A stretch of DNA of 64,000 nucleotides from CAZSLO01 sp964608025 (GTDB lineage: Bacteria; Chloroflexota; Dehalococcoidia; Lucifugimonadales; CAJWER01): the NCBI GenBank assembly GCA_964608025.1, contig CAZSLO010000021.1, forward strand, positions 12,099-76,098, in the 5' to 3' direction. Made by a program: the position numbers and the translations under genes. Positions within the stretch are counted from its first letter, which is position 1. Each line of letters begins with the position of its first letter. Shown piece after piece: positions 19,215-27,747 of this stretch. The notes beneath the pieces are model-generated. The model searched no databases. It had not been told where the DNA came from and saw only the letters and a program-made list of their open reading frames with translations.

Positions 19215-19901
19215 TTATTCTTCGTTATTCATAGAGCTGGTCTCTTTTACCAGACTATCCGCTAGTCGACCAGTGACGAGGAAGATTACACGCTCTGCGA
19301 TATTGGTAGCACGGTCCGCTATACGCTCAAGGTCATGAGCAACCCAGATCAGGTAAGTACCACGCCTTATTGATTTAGGATCCTCGATCATGAAAGTAAG
19401 GAGTTCTCTGTAAACTTGCTCATATAATGCATCGATCTCGTCATCATCTTTCAACACAACCTGTGCTGTGACTAAATCACGGTTCACAAGTGAGTCCAGG
19501 CTCAGTCTAACCATGTTAGAGGATTTCTGACCCATCCTAGGAATATCAATCAACTTCTTTAGTGGAGGTTCGTCTCCCATGGCAAGGCTTATCTTGGCAA
19601 TACCTTCAGCATAATCTCCCATTCGCTCCAATTCTTGGGATATGTGCAACATAGATATGATAACTCTCAGATCTGTTGCTAACGGTTGCTGAGTGGCTAT
19701 TAAATTGATGCACTTATCCTCGATCTCAAATCTTTTGTTGTCTATATGATCATCTCCCGCGATGATCTCCTTCGATAGATCTAGATCTCTACGCTGAAGT
19801 GCATCTAGTGATGTCATTATAGCTTTCTCAACCATGCTCCCAAGCATCAGAATATCGTCCTGTAGCATTCGCAGGTCTCGGTCGAAATCCGCTCGTGGCA
19901 T
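19215..19901 (-). CDS. phoU: Phosphate transport regulator PhoU
   Basis: 228 residues made of two homologous three-helix PhoU domains. Each carries the metal-binding EXXXD-type signature, seen in ERMGDYAEGIAKI and DLERIADRATNIAERVIF. PhoU restrains PhoR/PhoB signalling when phosphate is plentiful and modulates Pst transport. The gene is the last of the pst operon, starting 17 bases after pstB. The N-terminus FDRDLRMLQDDILMLGSMVEKAI is standard for the family, which supports the ATG start at 19901. Confidence 0.93.
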   Translation of the reverse strand: MPRADFDRDLRMLQDDILMLGSMVEKAIMTSLDALQRRDLDLSKEIIAGDDHIDNKRFEIEDKCINLIATQQPLATDLRVIISMLHISQELERMGDYAEGIAKISLAMGDEPPLKKLIDIPRMGQKSSNMVRLSLDSLVNRDLVTAQVVLKDDDEIDALYEQVYRELLTFMIEDPKSIRRGTYLIWVAHDLERIADRATNIAERVIFLVTGRLADSLVKETSSMNNEE

Positions 19902-19918
19902 TATCTTCCGTCCTTTCG

Positions 19919-20698
19919 TTAGCTAAATCGACCTGTAATATAGGCTTCTGTCCGCTCATCCTTAGGCTCAGTGAATATCTGATTTGTCTGTCCGTGTTCT
20001 ACAAGATATCCGGATCGCGCTTGATCTACCATCAGAAATGCTGTCTCGTCCGAAACTCTGGCTGCTTGTTGCATATTGTGAGTTACGATAACGATGGATA
20101 TTTGATTGGAGAGATCGCGTATCAATTCTTCAATAGCCAAGGTAGCAATTGGGTCTAGGGCAGAAGCCGGCTCATCCATAAGAATAACTTCTGGCTCTAC
20201 AGCAAGCGCTCTAGCTATACAAAGACGTTGTTGTTGTCCCCCAGAAAGCGTCAAGGCACTCTTGTTCAAACGATCTTTCACTTCATCCCACAATGCAGCT
20301 CGCTTCAAGGATCTTTCAACGGCCTCATCAATATTGCCAGCATATCCATTAATTTTCAGTCCAAAGGCCACATTATCATGAATGGATTTCGGGAAAGGAT
20401 TGGGTTTTTGAAACACCATCCCAATCCTTGACCTTATCTCGGTAGGATCGATGTGTTCGGAATTCAAATTGATATTGTTGAAACTTATCTGTCCCTCAAT
20501 ACGAGCTCCTAGTATGAGGTCGTTCATACGATTGAAACACCGAAGCAAGGTACTCTTCCCACATCCTGATGGGCCAATTAAGGCAGTTACGTTTTTTCTT
20601 TCGACTTTTAAATTAACATCCCGAATAGCAAGAAAATCCCCATACCAAACATGCAGGTTTTTTGCTTCTAGCACATAGATCCTATCTGTATTACTCAT
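19919..20698 (-). CDS. pstB: Phosphate ABC transporter ATP-binding protein PstB
   Basis: 259 residues, the usual PstB length. The Walker A motif is GPSGCGKST, followed by LLRCFNRMNDL, which is specific for PstB; the Q-loop is in VFQKPNPFPKSI, the signature motif is LSGGQQQRLCIARAL, the Walker B is VILMDEPASALDP, and the switch His is in VTHNMQQAARVSD. It powers inorganic phosphate uptake with PstA and PstC. The start codon overlaps the end of pstA by eight bases, indicating translational coupling. Confidence 0.96.
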   Translation of the reverse strand: MSNTDRIYVLEAKNLHVWYGDFLAIRDVNLKVERKNVTALIGPSGCGKSTLLRCFNRMNDLILGARIEGQISFNNINLNSEHIDPTEIRSRIGMVFQKPNPFPKSIHDNVAFGLKINGYAGNIDEAVERSLKRAALWDEVKDRLNKSALTLSGGQQQRLCIARALAVEPEVILMDEPASALDPIATLAIEELIRDLSNQISIVIVTHNMQQAARVSDETAFLMVDQARSGYLVEHGQTNQIFTEPKDERTEAYITGRFS

Positions 20699-21575
20699 CA
20701 GATTTCACTTGGTACCTATTTCGTATATATACGGCTACTGTATTCATTGTTAACAATACCAAAAGGAGCACTATGATACCGGCGGCAGCCAAGCCCCGGA
20801 ATTCATCCTGTGGCCTAGACATCCAGTTAAATATCTGAATGGGCAATACTGTAAAACGGTCGAGAGGACTATTAGGTACAAAAGTTAAATAAACAAGTGC
20901 GCTGATAGCTATCACTGGTGCAGTTTCACCAATAGCCCTAGATAAACCCAGTATTACTCCTGTAAGTATGCCAGGAACTGCCAATGGAAATACAACGCCG
21001 CTTATGACCTGCCATTCCGTGGCCCCTAGTGCAAATGCAGCATCCCGATAAGTCTTCGGGACAACGCGAATCGCCTCTCTAGAGGCAAGTATCACAATAG
21101 GGAGTATCAAAAGAGACATAGTCAGGGCTCCCGCTAATACACTCCTTCCCAATGACAACCATTGTACGAACAGGGCTAAACCCAGCAAGCCGTACACAAT
21201 CGATGGCACACCCGCCAAGTTAGAAATATTAATCTCGATAAGTGATGTTATCTTATTCTTTTTAGCATATTCTTCTAAATATATAGCCGTACCTACTCCA
21301 ATCGGGACAGTAAAAGCAGCCGTCAAACCCATCAACCAAAGGGTGCCAACTAATGCCGACCTTAGACCAGCCTGTTCTGTATGTCGAGACGGGTAATTCA
21401 AAATAAGGTTTGAACTTAACCAAGGTAATCCATCAGTAAATATCTCAATCAAAAGTACTAGCAATCCAAGAACGCTTATGACCACAGCACCTAGTAGCAA
21501 TCCATAGATTATAAATCCCTGGATATTTCGAATATCCCGTCGACGTTTAAATATCCTGTTCTGTCTTGAAATCAA
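20691..21575 (-). CDS. pstA: Phosphate ABC transporter permease PstA
   Basis: About 294 residues and six predicted membrane helices. The cytoplasmic coupling motif of the binding-protein-dependent permease family is in ALGATEWQVISGVVFPLAVPGI, and LEEYAKKN and GVPSIVYGLLGLALFV are typical of PstA. The first in-frame start is TTG at 21614, deep inside pstC. I prefer TTG at 21575, which overlaps the pstC stop codon (TTGA) and gives the family-like N-terminus ISRQNRIFKRRRDIRNI. It forms the membrane channel for phosphate together with PstC. Confidence 0.9.
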   Translation of the reverse strand: MISRQNRIFKRRRDIRNIQGFIIYGLLLGAVVISVLGLLVLLIEIFTDGLPWLSSNLILNYPSRHTEQAGLRSALVGTLWLMGLTAAFTVPIGVGTAIYLEEYAKKNKITSLIEINISNLAGVPSIVYGLLGLALFVQWLSLGRSVLAGALTMSLLILPIVILASREAIRVVPKTYRDAAFALGATEWQVISGVVFPLAVPGILTGVILGLSRAIGETAPVIAISALVYLTFVPNSPLDRFTVLPIQIFNWMSRPQDEFRGLAAAGIIVLLLVLLTMNTVAVYIRNRYQVKSDE

Positions 21576-22414
21576 TATCCCAAACCCCAGCGTTTCACGA
21601 CTAAATGCCCACAAACGTTCATGAAAAGTGTCATGAAAAATAGAAGCAGTCCAACAGCAAAGATTGTGTTGAATTCCAGTGAACCATGGGGTGTCTCTCC
21701 GAGACTAAGTTGAACGATAAATGCCGTCATTGTCTGGATACTCTCTAAGGGATTCAAAGTCATCTTGGGAGTCGCTCCCGCTGCAATCGTTACCAGCATT
21801 GTTTCACCTATAGCCCTTGAAATCCCCAATATAAATGCAGCTACAATCCCTGACAGTGCGGCTGGAATAACTATCCGAAGAGATACTTCGACACGTGTCG
21901 CACCTAGAGCATAAGCTGCCTCCCTGAGAGATCTTGGGACAGCCAACATGGCATCTTCGCTTAACGAAGAAATCATAGGTACGATCATTAAACCCATCAC
22001 CAAACCAGCTGACAATGCATTAAATACCAACATGTCTGGGAACATCCAATCTTGTATAGCAGGTGTTATAAAAGTCAATGCGAAATAGCCATATACTACT
22101 GTTGGTACTCCTGCCAAGATTTCAAGGATTGGCTTAAGTATTCTCCTCACCCTGTCAGGTGCATATTCAGATAGAAAAGTAGCCGTAGCTAACCCAATTG
22201 GGATAGCTACTAGGGCCGCGATTCCAGTAACAAGCAAGGTACCAGATACCAAGGGTAAAACCCCGTACGCACGTGGCTTCAGAATCGGAGTCCACCTAGT
22301 ACCAGTCAAGAACTCTATAGGTGAAATCTCTGTAAAGAAACCCCAGGCTTGTACGAAGAGACTTACGACTATTCCAATGGTCGTAAGAACCGACACAAGT
22401 GCGCAACCAAACAA
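21572..22414 (-). CDS. pstC: Phosphate ABC transporter permease PstC
   Basis: At least 280 residues. It carries PstC signatures LATATFLSEYAPDRVRRI and GVPTVVYGYFALTFITP, and the EAA-loop equivalent ALGATRVEVSLRIVIPAALSG. The start is awkward. Reading upstream, the frame remains open for about 21 codons and encodes a basic, family-like N-terminus (NYTKPRGRASGVIIKN), but it contains no ATG, GTG or TTG before the stop codon, only an ATT. Either the ATT at about 22477 is used or translation begins at the TTG at 22414, which would clip the first helix's leader. The gene follows pstS by about 128 bases. Confidence 0.88.
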   Translation of the reverse strand: MFGCALVSVLTTIGIVVSLFVQAWGFFTEISPIEFLTGTRWTPILKPRAYGVLPLVSGTLLVTGIAALVAIPIGLATATFLSEYAPDRVRRILKPILEILAGVPTVVYGYFALTFITPAIQDWMFPDMLVFNALSAGLVMGLMIVPMISSLSEDAMLAVPRSLREAAYALGATRVEVSLRIVIPAALSGIVAAFILGISRAIGETMLVTIAAGATPKMTLNPLESIQTMTAFIVQLSLGETPHGSLEFNTIFAVGLLLFFMTLFMNVCGHLVVKRWGLGY

Positions 22415-22542
22415 TATATTTTTGATTATTACGCCGCTGGCCCGTCCTCTTGGCTTCGTATAATTAATAGTACCGACCTTGTTTTACGTCCCAGAGTTTA
22501 TTGGTGTTATTCATCGACGGTACACGACTGGATATTTCATCA

Positions 22543-23604
22543 TCAATCGGTATTTGAATCCCTAATCTTCGTCAATGCATCCTGATAGACCGATTCTTGT
22601 AATGGCACGTAACCAACCTCACTAACCAATGATCGGCCGTTGACCATGTAGAACTCGACAAATGCCATGACTTCGGGTCTCTTAAGGCTTTTTTTATTGA
22701 CATAAATAAACATTGGCCTAGAGAGAGGCTGGTATTGTCCATCCTCGATAGTGGAAGCTGTAGGCATTACGCAGCCAGAACCAGAATCAATCGCGACCAG
22801 CTTTAATTTGTCTGGACTCTCAGCGTAGTAAGCGTATCCAAAGTATCCAAGTGCATTCCGATCACCAGCGATGCCCTGAATCAGTACATTGTCGTCAGTA
22901 GATGCGGTGTAATCAGCTCGGGAAGCCTGAGATTCACCAACAATCTCTTCCGTGAAATAGTCAAAAGTTCCTGAGTCGGTGTCGGCACCGTACAGTCTCA
23001 AAGGCCGATCCGGAAATCCTGACCGCACCTCGTTCCAATTATTGACTTGTGAGCCAGGCTCCCAAATTTTCTTCAATTCACCAACTGTGAGACATTCCAC
23101 AAAATCGTTTTTCGGATTCACCATAACTGACAATCCATCGGTGCCAACTTTCAGTTCAAGGTAATCGACTCCATTATCGGTCGCTGCAGCCGCTTCCGTA
23201 TTCTTGATAGGCCTCGAAGCATCTGATATATCGGTCTCTCCAACAGTAAACCGCTTGAAGCCACCTCCAGTCCCAGAAACACCTACATTCACGTTGACTC
23301 TCGGATTTAGCTTGTGGAAATCTTCAGCCATCGCCTCAGAAACTGGATATACGGTACTCGATCCATCTATTTCGATAGTACCGGCGAGAACTTCTCCTGA
23401 TAAATATCCCGTTTTATCCGATGAAGAATCTAAATCATTGGAACAGGCTAAAATTGTCAACGATGAAACCATGCAAATAAAAAACAACGGGATCTTCTTT
23501 AGACTAAAACTGTCTTTTACCGAATATGTCAATTCTTGCTGTACCATAAATTGTCTGACAAACTCCTGTATTTGAATTGTCACTTCTCTGTAAACCTGAT
23601 CCAT
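22543..23604 (-). CDS. pstS: Phosphate-binding lipoprotein PstS
   Basis: 353 residues from the first ATG. There is a basic and hydrophobic signal segment ending in the lipobox LTILAC (Cys54), then the mature domain with IDGSSTVYPVSEAMAEDF, GVSGTGGGFKRFTVGETDISDASRPI and the C-terminal SEVGYVPLQES, all typical of periplasmic phosphate-binding proteins. Ser and Thr of GSST and the SGTGGG loop hold the phosphate ion. The ATG at 23604 has AAGG five bases upstream; an ATG at 23547 would give a shorter, more usual signal peptide. It is preceded by a PhoP-box-like array and leads the pst operon. Confidence 0.94.
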   Translation of the reverse strand: MDQVYREVTIQIQEFVRQFMVQQELTYSVKDSFSLKKIPLFFICMVSSLTILACSNDLDSSSDKTGYLSGEVLAGTIEIDGSSTVYPVSEAMAEDFHKLNPRVNVNVGVSGTGGGFKRFTVGETDISDASRPIKNTEAAAATDNGVDYLELKVGTDGLSVMVNPKNDFVECLTVGELKKIWEPGSQVNNWNEVRSGFPDRPLRLYGADTDSGTFDYFTEEIVGESQASRADYTASTDDNVLIQGIAGDRNALGYFGYAYYAESPDKLKLVAIDSGSGCVMPTASTIEDGQYQPLSRPMFIYVNKKSLKRPEVMAFVEFYMVNGRSLVSEVGYVPLQESVYQDALTKIRDSNTD

Positions 23605-23978
23605 CGCAACCTTAATCTGGTTGAGTTAATTAATAGTTAAAACTTCGTTAACGCTGAGTTAACGAGCAATAACATCTTGTTAACGATCTTGTTTACCAGT
23701 AGGCCATCTATTCCGAATTCAGAATGCAGGCTAATTGGCAGATATAGGTATGCTTTAATCCAAGTATCCTTGGATTCTCAATATAATCAAAGAGTCAAGG
23801 AAGTGCAGAGTGATCACATACGTCTAATTATGCCAACTTGATATATCGACTTGGAAATCACGGATTTAACCCAAGACATCACCGCGATTATTCCTCAGCG
23901 GGTTCGGATAGGACTCTCATTATTCAATTGTCAGATATGTCGGGGAACTAGCTAAAATGGTGACAAAAAGAGTGTGTT
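23605..23978 (-). promoter_or_regulatory. Upstream region of pstS with PhoP-box-like repeat array (23630-23697)
   Basis: The 374-base gap between phoR and pstS contains, read on the plus strand, TTAACG (23648-23653), TTAACG (23659-23664), a weaker TAACAT (23670-23675), TTAACG (23680-23685) and GTTTACC (23691-23697). The first two are exactly 11 bases apart and the rest 10-12, which is the helical spacing of PhoP/PhoB boxes; the Bacillus consensus is TTAACA-like hexamers every 11 bases. A minus-strand -10 candidate TATTAA lies at 23630-23635, close to the array and without a good -35 box, as expected for an activated promoter. The rest of the gap shows nothing clear. Confidence 0.6.
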
Positions 23979-25346
23979 TTAGGAAGCACGTGGCAACGTG
24001 AATGAAAAAGTGGAGCCCTCCCCAAGTTCACTATCTACATAGACCTGTCCTCCATGAGCAAGAACAATGTGCTTGACTATGGAAAGTCCTAAGCCAATTC
24101 CTTGGTCATGCCTAGACCGATCTACTTTGTAAAAACGTTCGAATAAATGGGGCAAATGTTCCGGGGAGATCCCATCCCCAGTGTTCGAAATGCGGATAGT
24201 CACATATCTTTCATCAAACTCAGCATATATCGATATTTGACCCTGAGAAGGTGTGGATCTTATTGCGTTATCAATTAGATTAGTGAAAACTTGGCCAATC
24301 TTGCTGGACTCACATGACACTATTGGAATTTCGTCCCCGATTGTGACAGATAGGCTAATATTCTGGCTAATACCGGTGTCCTTAAATCCATCCAATATTT
24401 CTGTTGCAATTGTCGCAATGCTAACTGGCTGTAAATCCAGAATAGCCCGTCCGCTTTCAAGAATAGACAGCTCCAACAGTTCAGAGACCAAGGATTCCAT
24501 TCGTACAACATCACGTTCGATTCTAGATAAGAAATCATAGGCCACATTTCGGTCTTCTAAAGCCCCATCACTAAGTGTTTCCACCAGAGATTTAATTGAT
24601 GTGATAGGACTCCGCAATTCATGCGATACATTACTGACGAACTCACGACGTGTAGTCTCTAACTGACGAAACTGTGTAAGATCGTGAAGAGTTAGAAGCA
24701 ACCCGTCATCTAGTGGTGTAGCAATCGCACTGACCAAACGACGCTGATGTAATAGATCAATCTGCAACTGGCGTAATTCTTTCGTCTTAATCGAATCTAA
24801 AACCAATGATTGAAGCTCATGGTTTCTTGCGATTTCAACGAGTGCAGTGCCTATAACATCGGTTCTACGGATATCCAGCATCAGCTGCGCTGCCTGGTTC
24901 ATCAATGAAATCCGGCCATCCTTATTGATAACAACAACACCATCAGCCATCGTATTTAGTACGGCACTTAGCTTATTACGTTCACCAGACATGTCATTAA
25001 CTACCGTCTGGGTCGCCTGTGCCATAAGATTGATCGCTATTAACAGATCGTGGGTATCATCGGTGACAAGGGACGTGCTTGTCTGGGAAAAATCCCCTGA
25101 TGAAAAATTCTTTGCCGTATCCGCTATCTCCTTAATAGATACAACAGTACGACGAACAAGAAGATGTCCCAATACAGTTGATAGGGTTATCGCTAAGACA
25201 CCCACTAAACCAATTGTTAGACCAATTTCACCGATGCCATCTGGTTCTACAATAAGACCTACAATTAATATAGAAAAGACACATAAAGCTACAACTACAG
25301 AATGGGAAAGAGAGACCCGCCAGGCTAGTGACTTAAATAACTTCAT
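23979..25346 (-). CDS. phoR: Phosphate-regulon sensor histidine kinase PhoR
   Basis: 455 residues. Two membrane helices (about 12-33 and 41-64) are separated by only a few residues, so there is almost no periplasmic sensor domain. A HAMP-like linker (65-115), a PAS domain (about 122-225) and a HisKA box with the phosphorylated His242 in SNVSHELRSPITS follow. The ATPase domain carries the N box NLIDNAIRSTPSQG, the G1 box ISNTGDGIS and the G2 box HDQGIGLGLSIVKHIV. The architecture is that of PhoR, which senses through the Pst/PhoU complex. It overlaps phoB by four bases and is the last gene of its unit. Confidence 0.88.
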   Translation of the reverse strand: MKLFKSLAWRVSLSHSVVVALCVFSILIVGLIVEPDGIGEIGLTIGLVGVLAITLSTVLGHLLVRRTVVSIKEIADTAKNFSSGDFSQTSTSLVTDDTHDLLIAINLMAQATQTVVNDMSGERNKLSAVLNTMADGVVVINKDGRISLMNQAAQLMLDIRRTDVIGTALVEIARNHELQSLVLDSIKTKELRQLQIDLLHQRRLVSAIATPLDDGLLLTLHDLTQFRQLETTRREFVSNVSHELRSPITSIKSLVETLSDGALEDRNVAYDFLSRIERDVVRMESLVSELLELSILESGRAILDLQPVSIATIATEILDGFKDTGISQNISLSVTIGDEIPIVSCESSKIGQVFTNLIDNAIRSTPSQGQISIYAEFDERYVTIRISNTGDGISPEHLPHLFERFYKVDRSRHDQGIGLGLSIVKHIVLAHGGQVYVDSELGEGSTFSFTLPRAS

Positions 25347-26044
25347 CCTTCAAACCGGTATCCTACACCCCTTATAGTCACGATCCTCTTCGGATTACTA
25401 GGATCGTTTTCGATTTTCTCTCTGATCCATCGAACATGGACATCAATAGTCCTTGTACCACCACCGAAATCCAATTCCCAAAGTTTCTCAAGAATCTGGT
25501 CGCGGGTGAATACCCGGCCTCTATGTGCCATAAGTAAAGCCAATACCGCAAAAGCTTTCGGTTTCATTGTTACAGGTTCGTTATCGAGAACAAGTGTGTG
25601 GCTTGCCGTATTTATCGACAGGTTACCGGATGTAATCCTTTCAGAGTGCGGGTTCCCGGATAACTTGGATCGAGGTCGTCGTAACATTGCCTTTACCCGA
25701 GCAAGAAGCTCTCTCATGCTGAAGGGTTTTACAACATAATCATCAGCCCCTAGCTCCAATCCTACTACCCGGTCCATCTCCTGGTCTTTGGCAGTAAGGA
25801 ACAATATAGGTACATCACTAACCTGTCGCAGGATTCTACAAACCTCAAACCCATCCAGTCCTGGTAGCATTACATCCAACACTAGTAAATCAGGTCTCTC
25901 CTCGCGAGCCTTACGCAACCCAGTCTCACCATCAGTTGCCGCAAGGGTACGATAGCCATCACGCTTAAGGTTGTATTCAATAGCAGCTAGGATATTCTCC
26001 TCATCCTCTACCACCAACACTGACTTCCGTAATAAGGAAGTCAA
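25343..26044 (-). CDS. phoB: Phosphate-regulon response regulator PhoB/PhoP
   Basis: 233 residues, OmpR/PhoB class. The receiver domain has acidic pocket residues VVEDEE, the phosphoacceptor Asp57 in LLVLDVMLPGLDG, conserved Thr/Ser in LFLTAKD and Lys in DDYVVKPFSMRELLARV. The C-terminal winged helix (about 135-233) has LTxKAF-like MKPKAFAVLALLMAHRG, FTRDQILEKLW and the wing GVGYRFEG. It should bind direct repeats with 11-base spacing such as those before pstS. Its start overlaps the preceding unknown gene and its end overlaps phoR, both by the ATGA type of overlap, so the three are translationally coupled. Confidence 0.9.
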   Translation of the reverse strand: MTSLLRKSVLVVEDEENILAAIEYNLKRDGYRTLAATDGETGLRKAREERPDLLVLDVMLPGLDGFEVCRILRQVSDVPILFLTAKDQEMDRVVGLELGADDYVVKPFSMRELLARVKAMLRRPRSKLSGNPHSERITSGNLSINTASHTLVLDNEPVTMKPKAFAVLALLMAHRGRVFTRDQILEKLWELDFGGGTRTIDVHVRWIREKIENDPSNPKRIVTIRGVGYRFEG

Positions 26045-27747
26045 GTTTCCAAATCCCTGAAAACGACACCGTCTTGTGGTAAAACTTTCCCTTGCAACAA
26101 TATTTCAATTTCCGATGCTATCGCCAACTGTGCAGTCCTGATAAACATATCCATGGTTGGTCCAACCAGCCTTGTCTCTATTCCATGAGTCCCAAATCCT
26201 AACTCAAATTCATCCTTCACGTGTTTCTCAGGATCGCTGAAATAGTATGGTTCCGTATCGTCCAAAAATTCAGGCAATAAAAAATCGCCGTCATCATACA
26301 GTGATGTATTTGCGACTATAACTTTCGGGGATTCTGGGTGCTGAAACGGATCTCTGAACGGAACAACGAAATCACCGAGGAGTACATTTTCTCTCAGTAT
26401 AGGAGCCCAGTGGGTTACGGAGTATGTTTCTCCGGGATCTACTACCGATTCGATTTGAGCTCTAACTGATTGGAATCTATGCCATTTCTTAAACTCACCC
26501 AAGTGATCCGGCAATGAACTTTGTGTCTTGTACTTCGAATCGTCACCACTTGCTCGGATGTCGTTGAAAACTGCGAACCAGTTCACATAATCGCGGCTGG
26601 CTCTGGAGATTCGCATCATCCCTTTGCCTCTGTGAGGAGATCGTGCATCAACAATTATCACATGTGGCATATTAGTACTTAGTTCTTGGACGAACTCTAA
26701 AGGAAACCCTTCTCTGGTATGTCTATCAGTCCTATGTGGCACAGAAAAACGATACGATTTGTGAGACTGTACGCGATCATACCTGACAGAGATACCCTCA
26801 GCTTTAAGACGATCAGAATTGGGTTCAACTACCCACTGCCGACCATATCTATCGTTCCCTACGACAACAATACTTCGACTGCTATTAGCCCTAAGTTTAA
26901 TTACAAACTGGAGAAAACATGCCGCTTCGAAACCCGCTCTTCTAGACTGTCTCTGTTGTTCATTACTCAACTTAAATTCGTAGGCCGGTAATTTCTTTGG
27001 GAAAGTCTTTAGAGACAGGAATGCCGGGTACAGGTCTAGTTTATTGGGGGGCGCATTGTCTAAATAATGGTACTCATACCAAAAACGGTTGAATTCCAAA
27101 TCCCTCTGGATCGAATCTGTAAGATCGAATTTCCCACAGAGTGTAGCTTTGCGACGAAGGTCAATCTCTTCCAAAAGCTTATTGATTTCTTCATTTTTGA
27201 ATAAGTAATCAATAAGTAAAGGAGTTAGCGTCACTCCGTCCCCATTTTGCATATTAACAGAGGTCAGCCACTCACGGATTTTCCGGAATCTTATTTCCAA
27301 TTCCGCATCACTATGATTGTTTGTAAACTTCTCAGCAGCGTCTATGTTCAAATCCAAACCGAGGTCTTCAGCCAATAGTAAAATCTTGGCTATTCGAGAA
27401 CATTTATGGATTAACGGCTTATCCAAATATTGAAGGATTTTGGAATAATCACCATCATTTCCTACAAGAGTTTTTATATACGATAACTCTTGAGATATGG
27501 CTAATTGATCCTCATCCCACCGTGAGTATAAATAACTCAATAAGATGGAAATATTTCCATCTTTTGCAATAAATTGACCCCATGACGATTCGGGATCCTT
27601 GACAACATCAGAGAGAATCGACAATACCGTGAAAGCGAAATCGTCCTTCATTCGGAGCAAGGTTACGAGAGTAGATTCTATAATTTCACGGTCGATGGCT
27701 GAACTGGAATCAGGACCAGATGATTTATTTGATCTTTCAGAATCCAT
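26041..27747 (-). CDS. Unknown 568-residue protein coupled to phoB
   Basis: I do not recognise this family. It is a soluble-looking protein without signal peptide or membrane helices. Residues 1-20 are Ser-rich and polar; the first 200 residues look mostly helical, with FAFTVLSILSDVVKD and repeated leucine-rich helices. The central part (about 280-400) alternates strand-like segments SRSIVVVGNDRYGRQWVV and HVIIVDARSPHRGKGMM, which together resemble a Rossmann-like or phosphoribosyltransferase-like alpha/beta domain; this is speculation. The start ATG overlaps the stop codon of the upstream oxidoreductase by 11 bases and the stop overlaps phoB by 4, so it is expressed with the phosphate-signalling pair and may act in phosphate or nucleotide-sugar metabolism. 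Confidence 0.65.
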   Translation of the reverse strand: MDSERSNKSSGPDSSSAIDREIIESTLVTLLRMKDDFAFTVLSILSDVVKDPESSWGQFIAKDGNISILLSYLYSRWDEDQLAISQELSYIKTLVGNDGDYSKILQYLDKPLIHKCSRIAKILLLAEDLGLDLNIDAAEKFTNNHSDAELEIRFRKIREWLTSVNMQNGDGVTLTPLLIDYLFKNEEINKLLEEIDLRRKATLCGKFDLTDSIQRDLEFNRFWYEYHYLDNAPPNKLDLYPAFLSLKTFPKKLPAYEFKLSNEQQRQSRRAGFEAACFLQFVIKLRANSSRSIVVVGNDRYGRQWVVEPNSDRLKAEGISVRYDRVQSHKSYRFSVPHRTDRHTREGFPLEFVQELSTNMPHVIIVDARSPHRGKGMMRISRASRDYVNWFAVFNDIRASGDDSKYKTQSSLPDHLGEFKKWHRFQSVRAQIESVVDPGETYSVTHWAPILRENVLLGDFVVPFRDPFQHPESPKVIVANTSLYDDGDFLLPEFLDDTEPYYFSDPEKHVKDEFELGFGTHGIETRLVGPTMDMFIRTAQLAIASEIEILLQGKVLPQDGVVFRDLET

